From JAJOKK01 sp965370555 (GTDB lineage: Bacteria; Bipolaricaulota; Bipolaricaulia; UBA7950; UBA9294), in NCBI GenBank assembly GCA_965370555.1, contig CBDUVB010000007.1, positions 6,546 to 70,545 of the forward strand: DNA of 64,000 nucleotides, in the 5' to 3' direction. The notes beneath the pieces were generated by a model. It saw nothing but the letters and a program-made list of their open reading frames with translations. It had not been told where the DNA came from and did not search any database. This document shows, in pieces, positions 8,109-16,024 of this stretch (its first letter is position 1; each line of letters begins with the position of its first letter). A program made the translations under genes and the position numbers.

Positions 8109-8525
8109 TTAAGCAAGTTTCTCCCCGGTCGACGTCGCGGTGAGCTCACCATGCTTGACCCCCTTTAAGCTCGTCAACCTGTCGGCAAGGATCTCGATTT
8201 CCCGTGCCTCCCCCTTGACCGCGATGAACTCGAGACAGTTCGACCCGTCCAAGTGAATATGTGTGCTGGAGATCACCTGAGCCAGCGCGTGGTGCTGGAG
8301 CCCTGTCAACGCCTCGGATAGGCCCGTCCGATGATGGTCGTAGAGGAGAGTGATCACCCCGGCGACCTCCTCTCCTGCTTCCCACTCCCGATGGATCAGC
8401 TGACGACGAATAGCATCGCGGATCGCCTCCGAGCGGTTCTGGTAGCCGCGTTCATTGATGAGACGATCAAAGGACACAAGGAGCTCCTTCTCGATCGAGA
8501 CGCTAAAGCGAACCAGTTTCCCCAT
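8109..8525 (-). CDS. nikR: Nickel-responsive regulator NikR
   Basis: A 138-residue protein with an N-terminal ribbon-helix-helix (VRFSVSIEKELLVSFDRLI) and a C-terminal ACT-like nickel domain. The four square-planar nickel ligands align with those of E. coli NikR: H78, H89, H91 and C97 (STHIHLDGSNC). The ATG at 8525 is chosen because the family starts there; the frame extends to 8591 without support. It is first in an operon with a ZnuABC-type importer and FmdE, whereas classical NikR controls NikABCDE. Repeats over its own promoter suggest autoregulation. Confidence 0.95.
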   Translation of the reverse strand: MGKLVRFSVSIEKELLVSFDRLINERGYQNRSEAIRDAIRRQLIHREWEAGEEVAGVITLLYDHHRTGLSEALTGLQHHALAQVISSTHIHLDGSNCLEFIAVKGEAREIEILADRLTSLKGVKHGELTATSTGEKLA

Positions 8526-8529
8526 AACA

Positions 8530-8578
8530 GTAACACCTCTACAGGATTCGTAACACTTAACAATGATATACGCGAATC
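8530..8578. promoter_or_regulatory. Putative NikR operator region
   Basis: Two features overlap the nikR promoter: an inverted repeat GATTCG (8545-8550) / CGAATC (8573-8578) with 22 bp between, and a direct repeat GTAACAC at 8530-8536 and 8550-8556, 20 bp apart (two helical turns). NikR sites in other bacteria are also widely spaced dyads, but the sequence differs from the E. coli half-site. Confidence 0.45.
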
Positions 8579-8591
8579 GGGACCGGTTCAA
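8563..8591 (-). promoter_or_regulatory. Promoter of the nikR-znuABC-like operon
   Basis: TTGAAC (8586-8591), 17 bp, TATCAT (8563-8568) on the minus strand. The putative operator arms flank and cover the -10. Confidence 0.6.
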
Positions 8592-8973
8592 GGCATTTCA
8601 GCGTGTTGACCCACGAGGAGGATGGGCGTTGTCACGCCGCATTCAACTTGAGTACCCTATGGTCTTACCACAGGGCCTCCTTATACTCCCTCTCCTCAAT
8701 AGGAGATGGTTGGGGTGAGGAGTGAATGATGAAATCCAGCGTTTTGGCCGTCAGTCAAAAATGAAGTCGTCAGAACACCCAGCAGTCTTGCTACAGGGAT
8801 AGTCAATCACTCCCCCCTTCGGAAACACCCAGCGAACACTGATCAGTGCACCTACAGATCATGGTACGATCGACTACTCAGCGCGTTAATTGCTCGTCCG
8901 TTCGCTTTTCTCCTCTTTCACGATCTGATATTGGCAGAGCCATTCTTGCTTAGCACGCGATCGCACCCCGTCC
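8592..8973. other. Gene-free stretch between nikR and btpA
   Basis: No coding frame or tRNA is seen. Two possible RNA hairpins are present: CCCTATGG/CCACAGGG around 8655-8675, and CTCCTCA (8692-8698) with TGAGGAG (8716-8722). A phrase close to ACACCCAGC occurs twice (about 8777 and 8826). Function unknown. Confidence 0.4.
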
Positions 8974-9003
8974 TTGTCACCTTATTGCAAGACGGGATAT
9001 AGT
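8974..9003 (+). promoter_or_regulatory. Promoter of btpA-pfkB, leaderless
   Basis: TTGTCA (8974-8979), 18 bp, TATAGT (8998-9003). The predicted start is near 9010 and the ATG is at 9013, with no SD before it. Confidence 0.55.
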
Positions 9004-9012
9004 TACGTCACT

Positions 9013-9798
9013 ATGGAACCGTTTACAACCGACAAACCATTTATCGGAATGATTCACCTCCCTCCCCTTCCTGGCAGTCCTCTCTATGAAGGGGAATCGA
9101 TCTCCTCAATCCTCACCGCGGCCCTGCGCGACCTCGATACTCTGGAGGCAGGCGGGGCCGACGCTGCAATCGTAGAGAATATCGGTGATGCCCCGTTCGC
9201 CAAGCTCGCACCGAAGGAGACGATCACTGTGATGACGGTGATCGTCCAGGCGATCGTCAAACGATCGCGTATCCCCGTGGGGGTAAACGTGCTGCGAAAT
9301 GACGGACTAGCAGCCCTCTCGATCGCCGTGGCGACCGGAGCAACCTTCATTCGGGTGAACGTCTTCTGCGGGACCGCCTTCACCGACCAAGGTTTGATCG
9401 AGGGGGAGGCCCGTCCCCTGCTCGAACTGAGGAAGAGGCTCGATGCGAAGGTTAAGATCCTCGCCGATGTGCACGTCAAGCACGCGGCCCACCTGACAAC
9501 ACTCGAGGAGGCCGCTCTCGACGCGACGCGCAACCATCCCGACGGCCTGATCGTCTCCGGAATCGGAACGGGAAAACGAACGCCCCCGGAGGACCTGCAA
9601 GCAGTGAAGCAGATGACCTCCCTCCCGATCTTCATCGGGAGCGGTGTCCGAATTGATAACCTCTCCACCTACCGCGAGGCGGACGGATTCATCGTCGGGA
9701 CCACCTTGAAAGAGGATGGTGCGGTCAGGGCTCCGATCGATCTGGAACGGGTGCACTTCTTGGCTGAGGCGATCGCCGGACTGCGAACGAACGAATGA
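9013..9798 (+). CDS. BtpA/SgcQ-family protein
   Basis: A 261-residue TIM-barrel-like protein of the BtpA family, named for a cyanobacterial photosystem I biogenesis factor; SgcQ is the enteric relative. Signatures are the N-terminal FIGMIHLPPLPGSPLY, DAAIVENIGDAPF, VGVNVLRNDG, ILADVHVKHA and the C-terminal VSGIGTG...PIFIGSGV phosphate-binding-like part. The biochemical role is not established outside photosynthetic bacteria. The start at 9013 is preferred to the longer frame from 8974 because conservation begins there and a leaderless promoter fits. The stop overlaps the start of the PfkB kinase gene, implying a shared pathway. Confidence 0.92.
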   Translation: MEPFTTDKPFIGMIHLPPLPGSPLYEGESISSILTAALRDLDTLEAGGADAAIVENIGDAPFAKLAPKETITVMTVIVQAIVKRSRIPVGVNVLRNDGLAALSIAVATGATFIRVNVFCGTAFTDQGLIEGEARPLLELRKRLDAKVKILADVHVKHAAHLTTLEEAALDATRNHPDGLIVSGIGTGKRTPPEDLQAVKQMTSLPIFIGSGVRIDNLSTYREADGFIVGTTLKEDGAVRAPIDLERVHFLAEAIAGLRTNE

Positions 9799-10691
9799 GC
9801 CGCATCGTTGTACTGGGGGATCTCAACCTCGACATCCTCGCAACACTCCCCGAGGAGCTCCCCCGAGAGGGAGAGGTGCGGAGCCCGATCCAGGTGATGC
9901 CCGGCGGCTCGGCAGGGAACTTCGCCCGCGCCGCCGCTCATGCGGGAGCAGAGGTGACGTTCATCGGATGTGTGGGAGACGACCTTGTGGGAGACCTTCT
10001 CGTTCGCTCCCTGCAGGTTTCCGGTGTCGATACGCGAGTCAAGCGCGTCGATCGACAGAGCGGAACGATCATCTCCCTGGCGAAGGAGAGAGGGAAGACG
10101 ATGATCTGTTCACGTGGGGCGAATGATGGCCTCGATTACACCTGGATCGAAGAAGGCTTCTTCGTCAATGCCGATCACCTTCACCTCTCCGGTTACAGTT
10201 TCCTGTCTCCTGCCCAACGCGGCGCGACGCACCGTGCGATCGAGATCGCTCATTCCTTGGATCTCACGATCTCGATCGATCCCCCACCAGCAAATTTGAT
10301 ACGAAATTTCGGCGTTTCCGCCTTCCTCGCAGAGATCTCCACCGCTGATTTCATCTTCCCGAATCTCGATGAGGGAATGACTCTATCGGGAAAAGAAACC
10401 AAGAAAGAAATCGTAGATATCCTTGCTGAGCTTTTCCCTATGGGGGGTCTCACTTTGGGTAAAGAGGGATCACTTGCCTGGCACGGAAAGGAGCGCGATC
10501 GGTACGTGAGCCACCCGATCACCGCGATCGATGCGACCGGTGCAGGGGATGCGTTCGCTGCCGGGTTCGTCGTCTCCTACCTCGAAGATCGTGATCTAGC
10601 GCGTGCGAATCAACAGGGGAACAGAGCCGCGTTGCAGATTCTCACGGAACGCGGGCCTCTCGCTGGCTCTCCAGATACCCCTGCAGGATGA
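9795..10691 (+). CDS. PfkB-family carbohydrate/nucleoside kinase
   Basis: A 298-residue ribokinase-superfamily enzyme. It has the N-terminal GDLNLDILA strand, the GGSAGNFARAAA motif (PfkB signature 1), and DATGAGDAFAAGFVV near residue 248, which carries the catalytic aspartate and anion hole. It phosphorylates a sugar or nucleoside hydroxyl using ATP; the substrate cannot be told. ATGA overlap with btpA indicates that the kinase acts with the BtpA protein. Its last 50 bp overlap the end of the convergent ruvX gene. Confidence 0.92.
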   Translation: MSRIVVLGDLNLDILATLPEELPREGEVRSPIQVMPGGSAGNFARAAAHAGAEVTFIGCVGDDLVGDLLVRSLQVSGVDTRVKRVDRQSGTIISLAKERGKTMICSRGANDGLDYTWIEEGFFVNADHLHLSGYSFLSPAQRGATHRAIEIAHSLDLTISIDPPPANLIRNFGVSAFLAEISTADFIFPNLDEGMTLSGKETKKEIVDILAELFPMGGLTLGKEGSLAWHGKERDRYVSHPITAIDATGAGDAFAAGFVVSYLEDRDLARANQQGNRAALQILTERGPLAGSPDTPAG

Positions 10692-11067
10692 GGACGGCGG
10701 AGAGACTGTCACGCAGCCCCTTGCGGCGCTTGCGCGACAGGTTCGCCTGCACGAGGACCCGCTCCGCCTCGACGCTTGTTAAGCGTTCATCAAAGGTGAC
10801 TACGGGAAGACCGCTCTCCTCGCGCAATGCCGCGGCAAAGGCGACGACCTCGTCTGCCATCTCACCCAAGGATCCATCCATGTTAAGCGGCAGGCCGAGG
10901 ACGATCTTTGCAATCTCCCTCTCTTGTGCAAGTTGCACAAGGAAAGAAAGGTCGTCAGCGATCGTTGTGCGCACGTGGACGGGAAGGGGGGTGGCGAGTA
11001 TCGCATCCTCATCGCTCAGGGCAAGGCCCAGTCTCTTGTGGCCGTAGTCGATCCCAAGGATGCGCAT
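10642..11067 (-). CDS. ruvX: Putative Holliday junction resolvase / pre-16S rRNA nuclease YqgF
   Basis: A 141-residue RNase H-fold protein. It shows MRILGIDYGHKRLGLALSD, KIVLGLPLNMDGS, VVTFDERLTS and a final LRDSLSAVLILQGYLE helix carrying the third acidic residue (family position DxxAAxxIL). In E. coli YqgF trims the 5' end of 16S rRNA; a role in recombination is also proposed. It follows ruvA by one base on the same strand. Its 3' end overlaps pfkB tail-to-tail by 50 bp. Confidence 0.95.
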   Translation of the reverse strand: MRILGIDYGHKRLGLALSDEDAILATPLPVHVRTTIADDLSFLVQLAQEREIAKIVLGLPLNMDGSLGEMADEVVAFAAALREESGLPVVTFDERLTSVEAERVLVQANLSRKRRKGLRDSLSAVLILQGYLESQREARVP

Positions 11068-11068
11068 A

Positions 11069-11647
11069 TCAGGTTCCGATGATCTCCAACGCTCGGCGGA
11101 CGAGCTCCTTCAGTGGGAGATCATCCGTGCGTAGCCGTTCGAGCGCCTCCCGCGCCTCCCTCACCGAGAAACCAAGGGATTTCGACGTGAGAGCCCGCAG
11201 GGCGGTCTCCTCTTTCTTCGAGAGAGGGAGCGATGGAGATACAAGATCGGTCGTCAGCTTATCGCGCAGCTCGATCAGGATCCGCTGTGCCGTCTTCCTC
11301 CCGATCCCCTTCACCGTCGTCAGCTGCTCAACGTCCCCGGAAGCGACCGCAACGACAAACTCATCCGGCGAGAGACTAGAGAGGACCTGCAAAGCCAGGC
11401 GCGGGCCGACCTGTCCCACCGGGAGAAGGGAGCGGAAGATCTCCCGCTCCTTGAAGCTCGCAAACCCGAAGAGAGAGATCCCATCATCACGCACGCTCAT
11501 ATGGACGTAGACGATCCCCTCCTCCCCACGGTGGTAGGTGGAGAGCGTTCGCACCGGACAGAAAACGCGGAAGGCGATCCCCTCGGTCTCGATCACTAGG
11601 TGATCGGTCGCCACACGAACCACTCTTCCGGTAATCGAGTCGATCAT
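11069..11647 (-). CDS. ruvA: Holliday junction branch-migration protein RuvA
   Basis: A 192-residue protein with the N-terminal OB domain (MIDSITGRVVRV...TLSTYHR), the tandem HhH domain (LLPVGQVGPRLALQVLSSL and LTTVKGIGRKTAQRILIELRDKL), and a short C-terminal domain III that contacts RuvB. RuvA tetramers bind four-way junctions. The start at 11647 has SD GGAGGA; the stop of the upstream yigZ-like gene overlaps the ATG. RuvB and RuvC are not in the window. Confidence 0.96.
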   Translation of the reverse strand: MIDSITGRVVRVATDHLVIETEGIAFRVFCPVRTLSTYHRGEEGIVYVHMSVRDDGISLFGFASFKEREIFRSLLPVGQVGPRLALQVLSSLSPDEFVVAVASGDVEQLTTVKGIGRKTAQRILIELRDKLTTDLVSPSLPLSKKEETALRALTSKSLGFSVREAREALERLRTDDLPLKELVRRALEIIGT

Positions 11648-12255
11648 AGTTCCTCCTCCCAATGGGCCCGTGCCCCAGTCGCATCCTTGAGCTCCTGAGT
11701 GAATCGTTCAACGCGACTCGGAGGAATTGCGATGAGCACGCGCCCCTCGTCGTCGTACGCGACCTCCTCCACCCGCGCCGGGTGACGGTGGATCAGCCCC
11801 ATCACCCGCGAATTGATCTCTGATGGGAAGGTGATCGCAAGCTTCACTTCCCGGTGCCTCTCCACGATCGCCGCCGCGGATAGGGCCTTCTTCGTCGCGT
11901 CGGCGTAGGCACGGATCAACCCACCCAACCCGAGCTTCTTCCCACCAAAATAGCGGACGACAACTGCCAGCACATCGTAGAGCTTCTCCCCTTCAACCTG
12001 CGCCACGATTGGCCCACCTGCCGAACCGGACGGCTCCCCAGCGTCGTTCGTGTACACGATCGGACTGGATTCCCCCATCAGCCGGTAGGCGTAGCAGCGG
12101 TGCGAGGCATCGTGATACGCGTGCCTCACCTCCTCAAGGATCCCAGGAACTTCCTCCTCCGAAGTGATCGGGTAGAGAAGGGCGATGAAGCGCGACTTCT
12201 TGCGTGTGATCTTCGCGACGGCGGGTTCCTTTAACGACAGGTAGGAGTCGATCAT
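11644..12255 (-). CDS. YigZ/IMPACT-family protein
   Basis: A 203-residue protein with an N-terminal UPF0029/IMPACT domain (TRKKSRFIALLYPITSEEE, ASHRCYAYRL, NDAGEPSGSAGGPI, VVVRYFGGKKLGLGGLIRAYADA) and a short C-terminal DUF1949-like domain (EINSRVMGLIHRH). IMPACT proteins in eukaryotes modulate the GCN2 pathway; the bacterial role is unknown. The start at 12255 was chosen because the domain begins there and the ATG overlaps the upstream stop (ATGA); the longer frame to 12489 is a shadow of the neighbouring gene. Confidence 0.93.
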   Translation of the reverse strand: MIDSYLSLKEPAVAKITRKKSRFIALLYPITSEEEVPGILEEVRHAYHDASHRCYAYRLMGESSPIVYTNDAGEPSGSAGGPIVAQVEGEKLYDVLAVVVRYFGGKKLGLGGLIRAYADATKKALSAAAIVERHREVKLAITFPSEINSRVMGLIHRHPARVEEVAYDDEGRVLIAIPPSRVERFTQELKDATGARAHWEEEL

Positions 12256-13007
12256 GCGTGGCCCTCGAGCACGGTCCCCGTCTCTCCCTGAAGGGAGGAA
12301 ACAAGATCGAACGCCTTTTCCACCGCAGCTTCTTCCCCTGTGATCAGCAGGGAGACGCTCCCCACCCCGCGGCCGACGCCCCCGTTTGCAACCTGGGTCA
12401 CCTCGACAGGGAAGAGGGTCTCCAGAGCATCGATCTCCGTGATGACCCGGCCAACAAGGGGGAAGATCCCACAAGGGATCCCCATGCATCGGTCGACTTT
12501 CCCGCTCCCGAGCTCGCGCGCAAGGTCGGTGATCGAACTGTGGATCGTCTTTGCGAGGCCGATCGGGATTACGACGTCTACCCCGCGGGCGAGTGCAAGT
12601 GGGAGGTAACGGCCGACCGTCCCTCCGTTGACCGCTCCTGTAAGGACCCCGACCACCCCCCAGGGATCGATCGCGTTTCCGCCCTTGATGATCAGGTCCC
12701 CTGCCCCGAGGGAATCGAGCAGTTCCTGGGAATCCACCGTCACTTCTTTCCCTTCTCGTAGCACAATCTCACCGACTTCACCGACGCGAGCGTTGATATT
12801 CCAGCGATCGTCGATGAACCCCGCGGCGAACGCACCGCGATCGATCGTCCGGCCGAGGATCTCTTCGGCGACGATGGCGTTCGTCGTCCCCAGGGTGATC
12901 AGCACCGTCCCTTTGGCGAGCGCATTCTTCACGAGCGGTGTCGCTACCACTCCTTTAGCGATCAGCCTCTTGGACATATTTTCGTTCAGTACGACACAGG
13001 CTCTCAT
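12252..13007 (-). CDS. Conserved protein of unknown function
   Basis: The ATG at 13007 has an excellent SD (TAGGAGGAG). The 251-residue product starts MRACVVLNENMSKRLIAKGV and is soluble. It has repeated Gly-rich loops: LITLGTTNAIVAEEILG, LIIKGGNAIDPWG, TGAVNGGTVGRYLPLALARGVDVVIPIG and a Cys pair segment DRCMGIPCGIFPL. Similar proteins may exist in archaea and thermophilic bacteria, but no characterised homologue is recalled. The pattern suggests a nucleotide- or phosphate-binding fold. It heads a coupled gene chain with YigZ, RuvA and RuvX; no functional link is proved. Confidence 0.8.
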   Translation of the reverse strand: MRACVVLNENMSKRLIAKGVVATPLVKNALAKGTVLITLGTTNAIVAEEILGRTIDRGAFAAGFIDDRWNINARVGEVGEIVLREGKEVTVDSQELLDSLGAGDLIIKGGNAIDPWGVVGVLTGAVNGGTVGRYLPLALARGVDVVIPIGLAKTIHSSITDLARELGSGKVDRCMGIPCGIFPLVGRVITEIDALETLFPVEVTQVANGGVGRGVGSVSLLITGEEAAVEKAFDLVSSLQGETGTVLEGHA

Positions 13008-13021
13008 TCTCCTCCTAAGGT

Positions 13022-13051
13022 TTGTCGACAAAGCTCGCGATATGCTATAAG
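13022..13051 (+). promoter_or_regulatory. Putative promoter of the acyl-CoA synthetase gene
   Basis: TTGTCG (13022-13027), 18 bp, TATAAG (13046-13051) preceded by TG at the extended -10 position. TTGTCGACAA (13022-13031) is a perfect palindrome and could be an operator. Confidence 0.45.
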
Positions 13052-13098
13052 GTTCTATGTCGCAATTCAAAATTCACTCGAAAGGGGAAATGTAAAAG

Positions 13099-14718
13099 AT
13101 GCGTTACAGCAATGAGGATTACGAGAAGGACATGCGCGAGTTCACGTGGGAGATCCCCGCAGGCTACAACATCGTCGATGTCGTGGAGGGGCACGCCCGA
13201 GTGAACCCGGACAAGGTCGCCATCTTTTGGGAGGATGCCGACGGGAACAAACGTGAGGTAACGTTCTCTCAGCTAGTTGATGGAGCACATCGCTTTGGGC
13301 ACGCGCTCATCGGGTTGGGGGTGAAGAAGAACGATCCGATCCTGCACGTGCTTCCCCGCCTTCCCGAGGCGCACATGGTGCAGCTGGGAACATTTGCCGC
13401 TGGCGGGGTCGCCGTCCCGTGTTCAGAGATGTTGAAGGCAAAGGAGATCGCCTACCGAGCCAAGGTGAGCGGGGCAACGGTGATCGTCGCCGATATCTCG
13501 ACCGCGGCCGTGGTGGAGGCCGCCCGCGCCGACTCACCACTCTCGACTCTCATACTCATCGGCGGGGAACGCGAAGGGTGGACCAGCTTCTCCAAACTGA
13601 TGAAAGAGAACTCTCCCGAGGGAAAGAAGGTTCCGGTCGCCGCCGACGATCCGATGACGATCAACTTCACGTCGGGGACAACCGGGAATGCCAAGCCGGT
13701 CGTACACAAGCACCGTTGGATGTACTGTCATAATCACACCACGGCCCGCTATTGGTGGGGAGCGAGCGAGAACGACATCATCTGGGCGACTACCGCTCCT
13801 GGATGGGCGAAGTGGTACTGGAGCCCGATCGGCGTCGCCCTGACCACCGGGGCGAGCCAGCTGATGTACAACGGGCGTTTCGATGCCGAGCACTACCTGG
13901 AGCTGATCGAACGGTACAAGGTGACCAAACTGTGCGCGACCCCTACCGAGTACCGGCTGGTCGCGCAGCTCCCCGATATGGGGAAGTACAAGGGTGTGCT
14001 CGAGGATGCCCTCTCGGCCGGGGAGCCACTCAACGTGGAGCCGATCGAGGCGTTCAAACGCGCCTTCGGGGTGACGATCCGCGATGGGTACGGTCAGACG
14101 GAGAGCGTCTGTCTCGTCTGTAATTACCCCGGGCTCGAGGTGAAGCCAGGAGCGATGGGGAAGCCGACCCCTGGGCCGGGCGTCGTGTTGATCGACGAGG
14201 ACGGGAATCCCGTCAAGCAAGGTGAAATCGGCGAGATCGCTCTCCGTCCGGATAGCCCGGCGATCTTCGACGGGTACTGGAAGTCCCCGGAGTTGGACAA
14301 GGAGGCGTTCTCCGACGGGTGGTACCGCACCGGCGACCTCGTGCGGATGGACGAGGAGGGATATCTCTTCTTCGAAGGGCGGGCCGACGATGTGATCCTC
14401 ACCTCCGGCTACCGGATCGGGCCGTTCGAGGTTGAGGACGCCCTGGTCAGCCATCCGGCGGTGGTCGAGGCAGCGGCGGTCGCTTCCCCGCACCGCGAAC
14501 GCGGCGAGATCGTCAAGGCATTCGTGATCCTCGCCAGTGGGTATGAACCCTCAGAGGAACTGGTGAAGGAGCTGCAGGATCACGTGAAGAGCGTCACCGC
14601 GCCGTACAAGTACCCGCGGGCGATCGACTTCGTCGATGAGCTCCCCAAAACGACGAGCGGGAAAATCAAGCGCGCCGTGCTGAAGCAGCGCGAATGGGAA
14701 GGATGGGACAGGAGATGA
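13099..14718 (+). CDS. Acyl-CoA synthetase (AMP-forming), acetyl/medium-chain type
   Basis: A 539-residue member of the ANL superfamily. It has the P-loop-like TSGTTGNAKPVVHKH (about 195), the A5 motif DGYGQTES, A7 YRTGDLV, A8 RADDVILTSGYRIGPFEVE and the catalytic lysine motif PKTTSGKIKR near the C terminus. It activates a carboxylic acid to acyl-AMP and then acyl-CoA. The order of motifs and the WATTAPGWAKWYWSP segment are closest to ACSM-type medium-chain and archaeal acetyl/propionyl-CoA synthetases. Chain length cannot be fixed. SD AAAGGGGA precedes the ATG. Confidence 0.93.
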   Translation: MRYSNEDYEKDMREFTWEIPAGYNIVDVVEGHARVNPDKVAIFWEDADGNKREVTFSQLVDGAHRFGHALIGLGVKKNDPILHVLPRLPEAHMVQLGTFAAGGVAVPCSEMLKAKEIAYRAKVSGATVIVADISTAAVVEAARADSPLSTLILIGGEREGWTSFSKLMKENSPEGKKVPVAADDPMTINFTSGTTGNAKPVVHKHRWMYCHNHTTARYWWGASENDIIWATTAPGWAKWYWSPIGVALTTGASQLMYNGRFDAEHYLELIERYKVTKLCATPTEYRLVAQLPDMGKYKGVLEDALSAGEPLNVEPIEAFKRAFGVTIRDGYGQTESVCLVCNYPGLEVKPGAMGKPTPGPGVVLIDEDGNPVKQGEIGEIALRPDSPAIFDGYWKSPELDKEAFSDGWYRTGDLVRMDEEGYLFFEGRADDVILTSGYRIGPFEVEDALVSHPAVVEAAAVASPHRERGEIVKAFVILASGYEPSEELVKELQDHVKSVTAPYKYPRAIDFVDELPKTTSGKIKRAVLKQREWEGWDRR

Positions 14719-14858
14719 ACCGTAAAGGAGGTCGTATCTTGAATTGTGATATTTGGCGAAGTATCTCTTCTTGCCTGCGTAACCCAACTGCACATCCAAC
14801 AGAAAAAAGAAGATCGAAGTGGCTCGATAGCACGATTCAAGGTCTGACCCCAAAGATA

Positions 14859-15647
14859 ATGGGCACACTGGTTCTCCTCCTGCTCATTTCCTTCTCCGGG
14901 CTCAGCGGGGAGATCGGCGCTGAACTATCGTTCTACACTCTCGACCTCTCCCCTACCATATCACAGATCCCCACGGCGGTTTCGGATTCCCTCGACGCGC
15001 TCGGGATCTCGGGTACAGCTAAGAGCACGATCCTTGCCGACCTTGATGCGACCCTGGCACAGATCGAGGCGGATTTTCCCGTTTCCTCGACGCCGATCCC
15101 TCTCCTCGGCGGGTCAATTGGGATCTCTCTTCCGTTCATCGTCGTGGATGAGATCCGTATCTCAGGAGGGATCCTGAACGATTCGCTCCTGCGGGGGATG
15201 GCAAACCTCTTCGGCTTGGCACTGCCGAGCCCCCTCTTCGATGAGACGATAGATACCGGCCTGGGCACGGGAACGATCACGGCTGATCTCTCGTTTTCGA
15301 CGTTCATGCTCTCAACTGAACTCGTCAAGCGGCTCGACCTCATCATCGCCGGGATCGAGCTCGGTGTGGGGGTTGATCTCATTCAAGGCTCTGTCGTCCC
15401 GCAGGTCGATCCCGTCCTCCCCGGGTTCCAGCCGGAGGTCGATGCCGCTCTTACCGCCCTCCACCTCGATGAGTTTCACTGGTCGGTGTTCGCCACCCAC
15501 GTTTCCCTAGGTGTGGAGCTGGGACCTCCATTCCTGCGCCTGTTCGCGCGGGGACAGATCCTCATCCCCATCAGTCATAGCACAGGGTGGTGGCCGTTCG
15601 CAACAGGTTCAATATCAGGGAGCATAGGAATGGTGATTCGGTTTTGA
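14859..15647 (+). CDS. Exported protein, possible outer-membrane beta-barrel
   Basis: No family is recognised. From ATG at 14859 the product (262 residues) starts with a signal peptide (GTLVLLLLISFSGLSGEIGA). The rest has alternating hydrophobic strands, several amphipathic stretches and a C-terminal strand ending GMVIRF. A terminal Phe after alternating hydrophobic residues is the usual assembly signal of outer-membrane proteins. The start is uncertain: a TTG at 14739 in the same frame has a stronger SD (AAAGGAGG) and would add 40 residues before the signal. The tail overlaps the start of cdd. Confidence 0.6.
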   Translation: MGTLVLLLLISFSGLSGEIGAELSFYTLDLSPTISQIPTAVSDSLDALGISGTAKSTILADLDATLAQIEADFPVSSTPIPLLGGSIGISLPFIVVDEIRISGGILNDSLLRGMANLFGLALPSPLFDETIDTGLGTGTITADLSFSTFMLSTELVKRLDLIIAGIELGVGVDLIQGSVVPQVDPVLPGFQPEVDAALTALHLDEFHWSVFATHVSLGVELGPPFLRLFARGQILIPISHSTGWWPFATGSISGSIGMVIRF

Positions 15648-16024
15648 TCGACGATCAAACACTGTTGACTAAGGCAATCGAGGCACGCGAAAATGCGTAC
15701 TGCCCTTACTCGAAGTTTCCGGTCGGGGCGGCCCTTCTGTGTGTGGATGGAACGGTCTACACCGGGGTAAACGTGGAGAACGCCGTGAACGGCCTCTCCC
15801 TCTGCGCGGAGCGGGTGGCCCTGTTCAAGGCGATCTCCGAGGGAAAGCGGGAGTTCACGAAGATAGCGGTCGCCTGCAACGCAGAGCACTGTCAACCGTG
15901 CGGGGCATGCCGACAAGTCCTCTACGAACACGCCCCCGACCTGGAGATCCTCATGGGGAACCCGGAAGGGACGTTTAAGCGCACGACAATCCGCAACCTG
16001 CTCCCGGAGGCGTTCTCGCTATGA
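15644..16024 (+). CDS. cdd: Cytidine deaminase
   Basis: A 126-residue homotetrameric-type cytidine deaminase, converting cytidine and deoxycytidine to uridine and deoxyuridine. The zinc site is C-A-E in NGLSLCAERVALFKA, and PCGACRQVLYE supplies two more cysteines; the substrate motif PVGAALL is present. TTG at 15644 is taken as start since GGTGAT lies at SD distance and the normal N terminus begins there. It overlaps the end of the previous gene by 4 nt. Works with the nucleoside phosphorylase at 16877 in salvage. Confidence 0.93.
   Translation: MIDDQTLLTKAIEARENAYCPYSKFPVGAALLCVDGTVYTGVNVENAVNGLSLCAERVALFKAISEGKREFTKIAVACNAEHCQPCGACRQVLYEHAPDLEILMGNPEGTFKRTTIRNLLPEAFSL

Noticed and set aside
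8592..8973. tRNA or other structured RNA gene between nikR and btpA
   Set aside because: Only short unconnected hairpins; no T-loop GTTC-A motif or cloverleaf could be drawn.
13534..14493. 319-residue open frame opposite the acyl-CoA synthetase
   Set aside because: Shadow frame; the plus-strand gene is complete with all ANL motifs.
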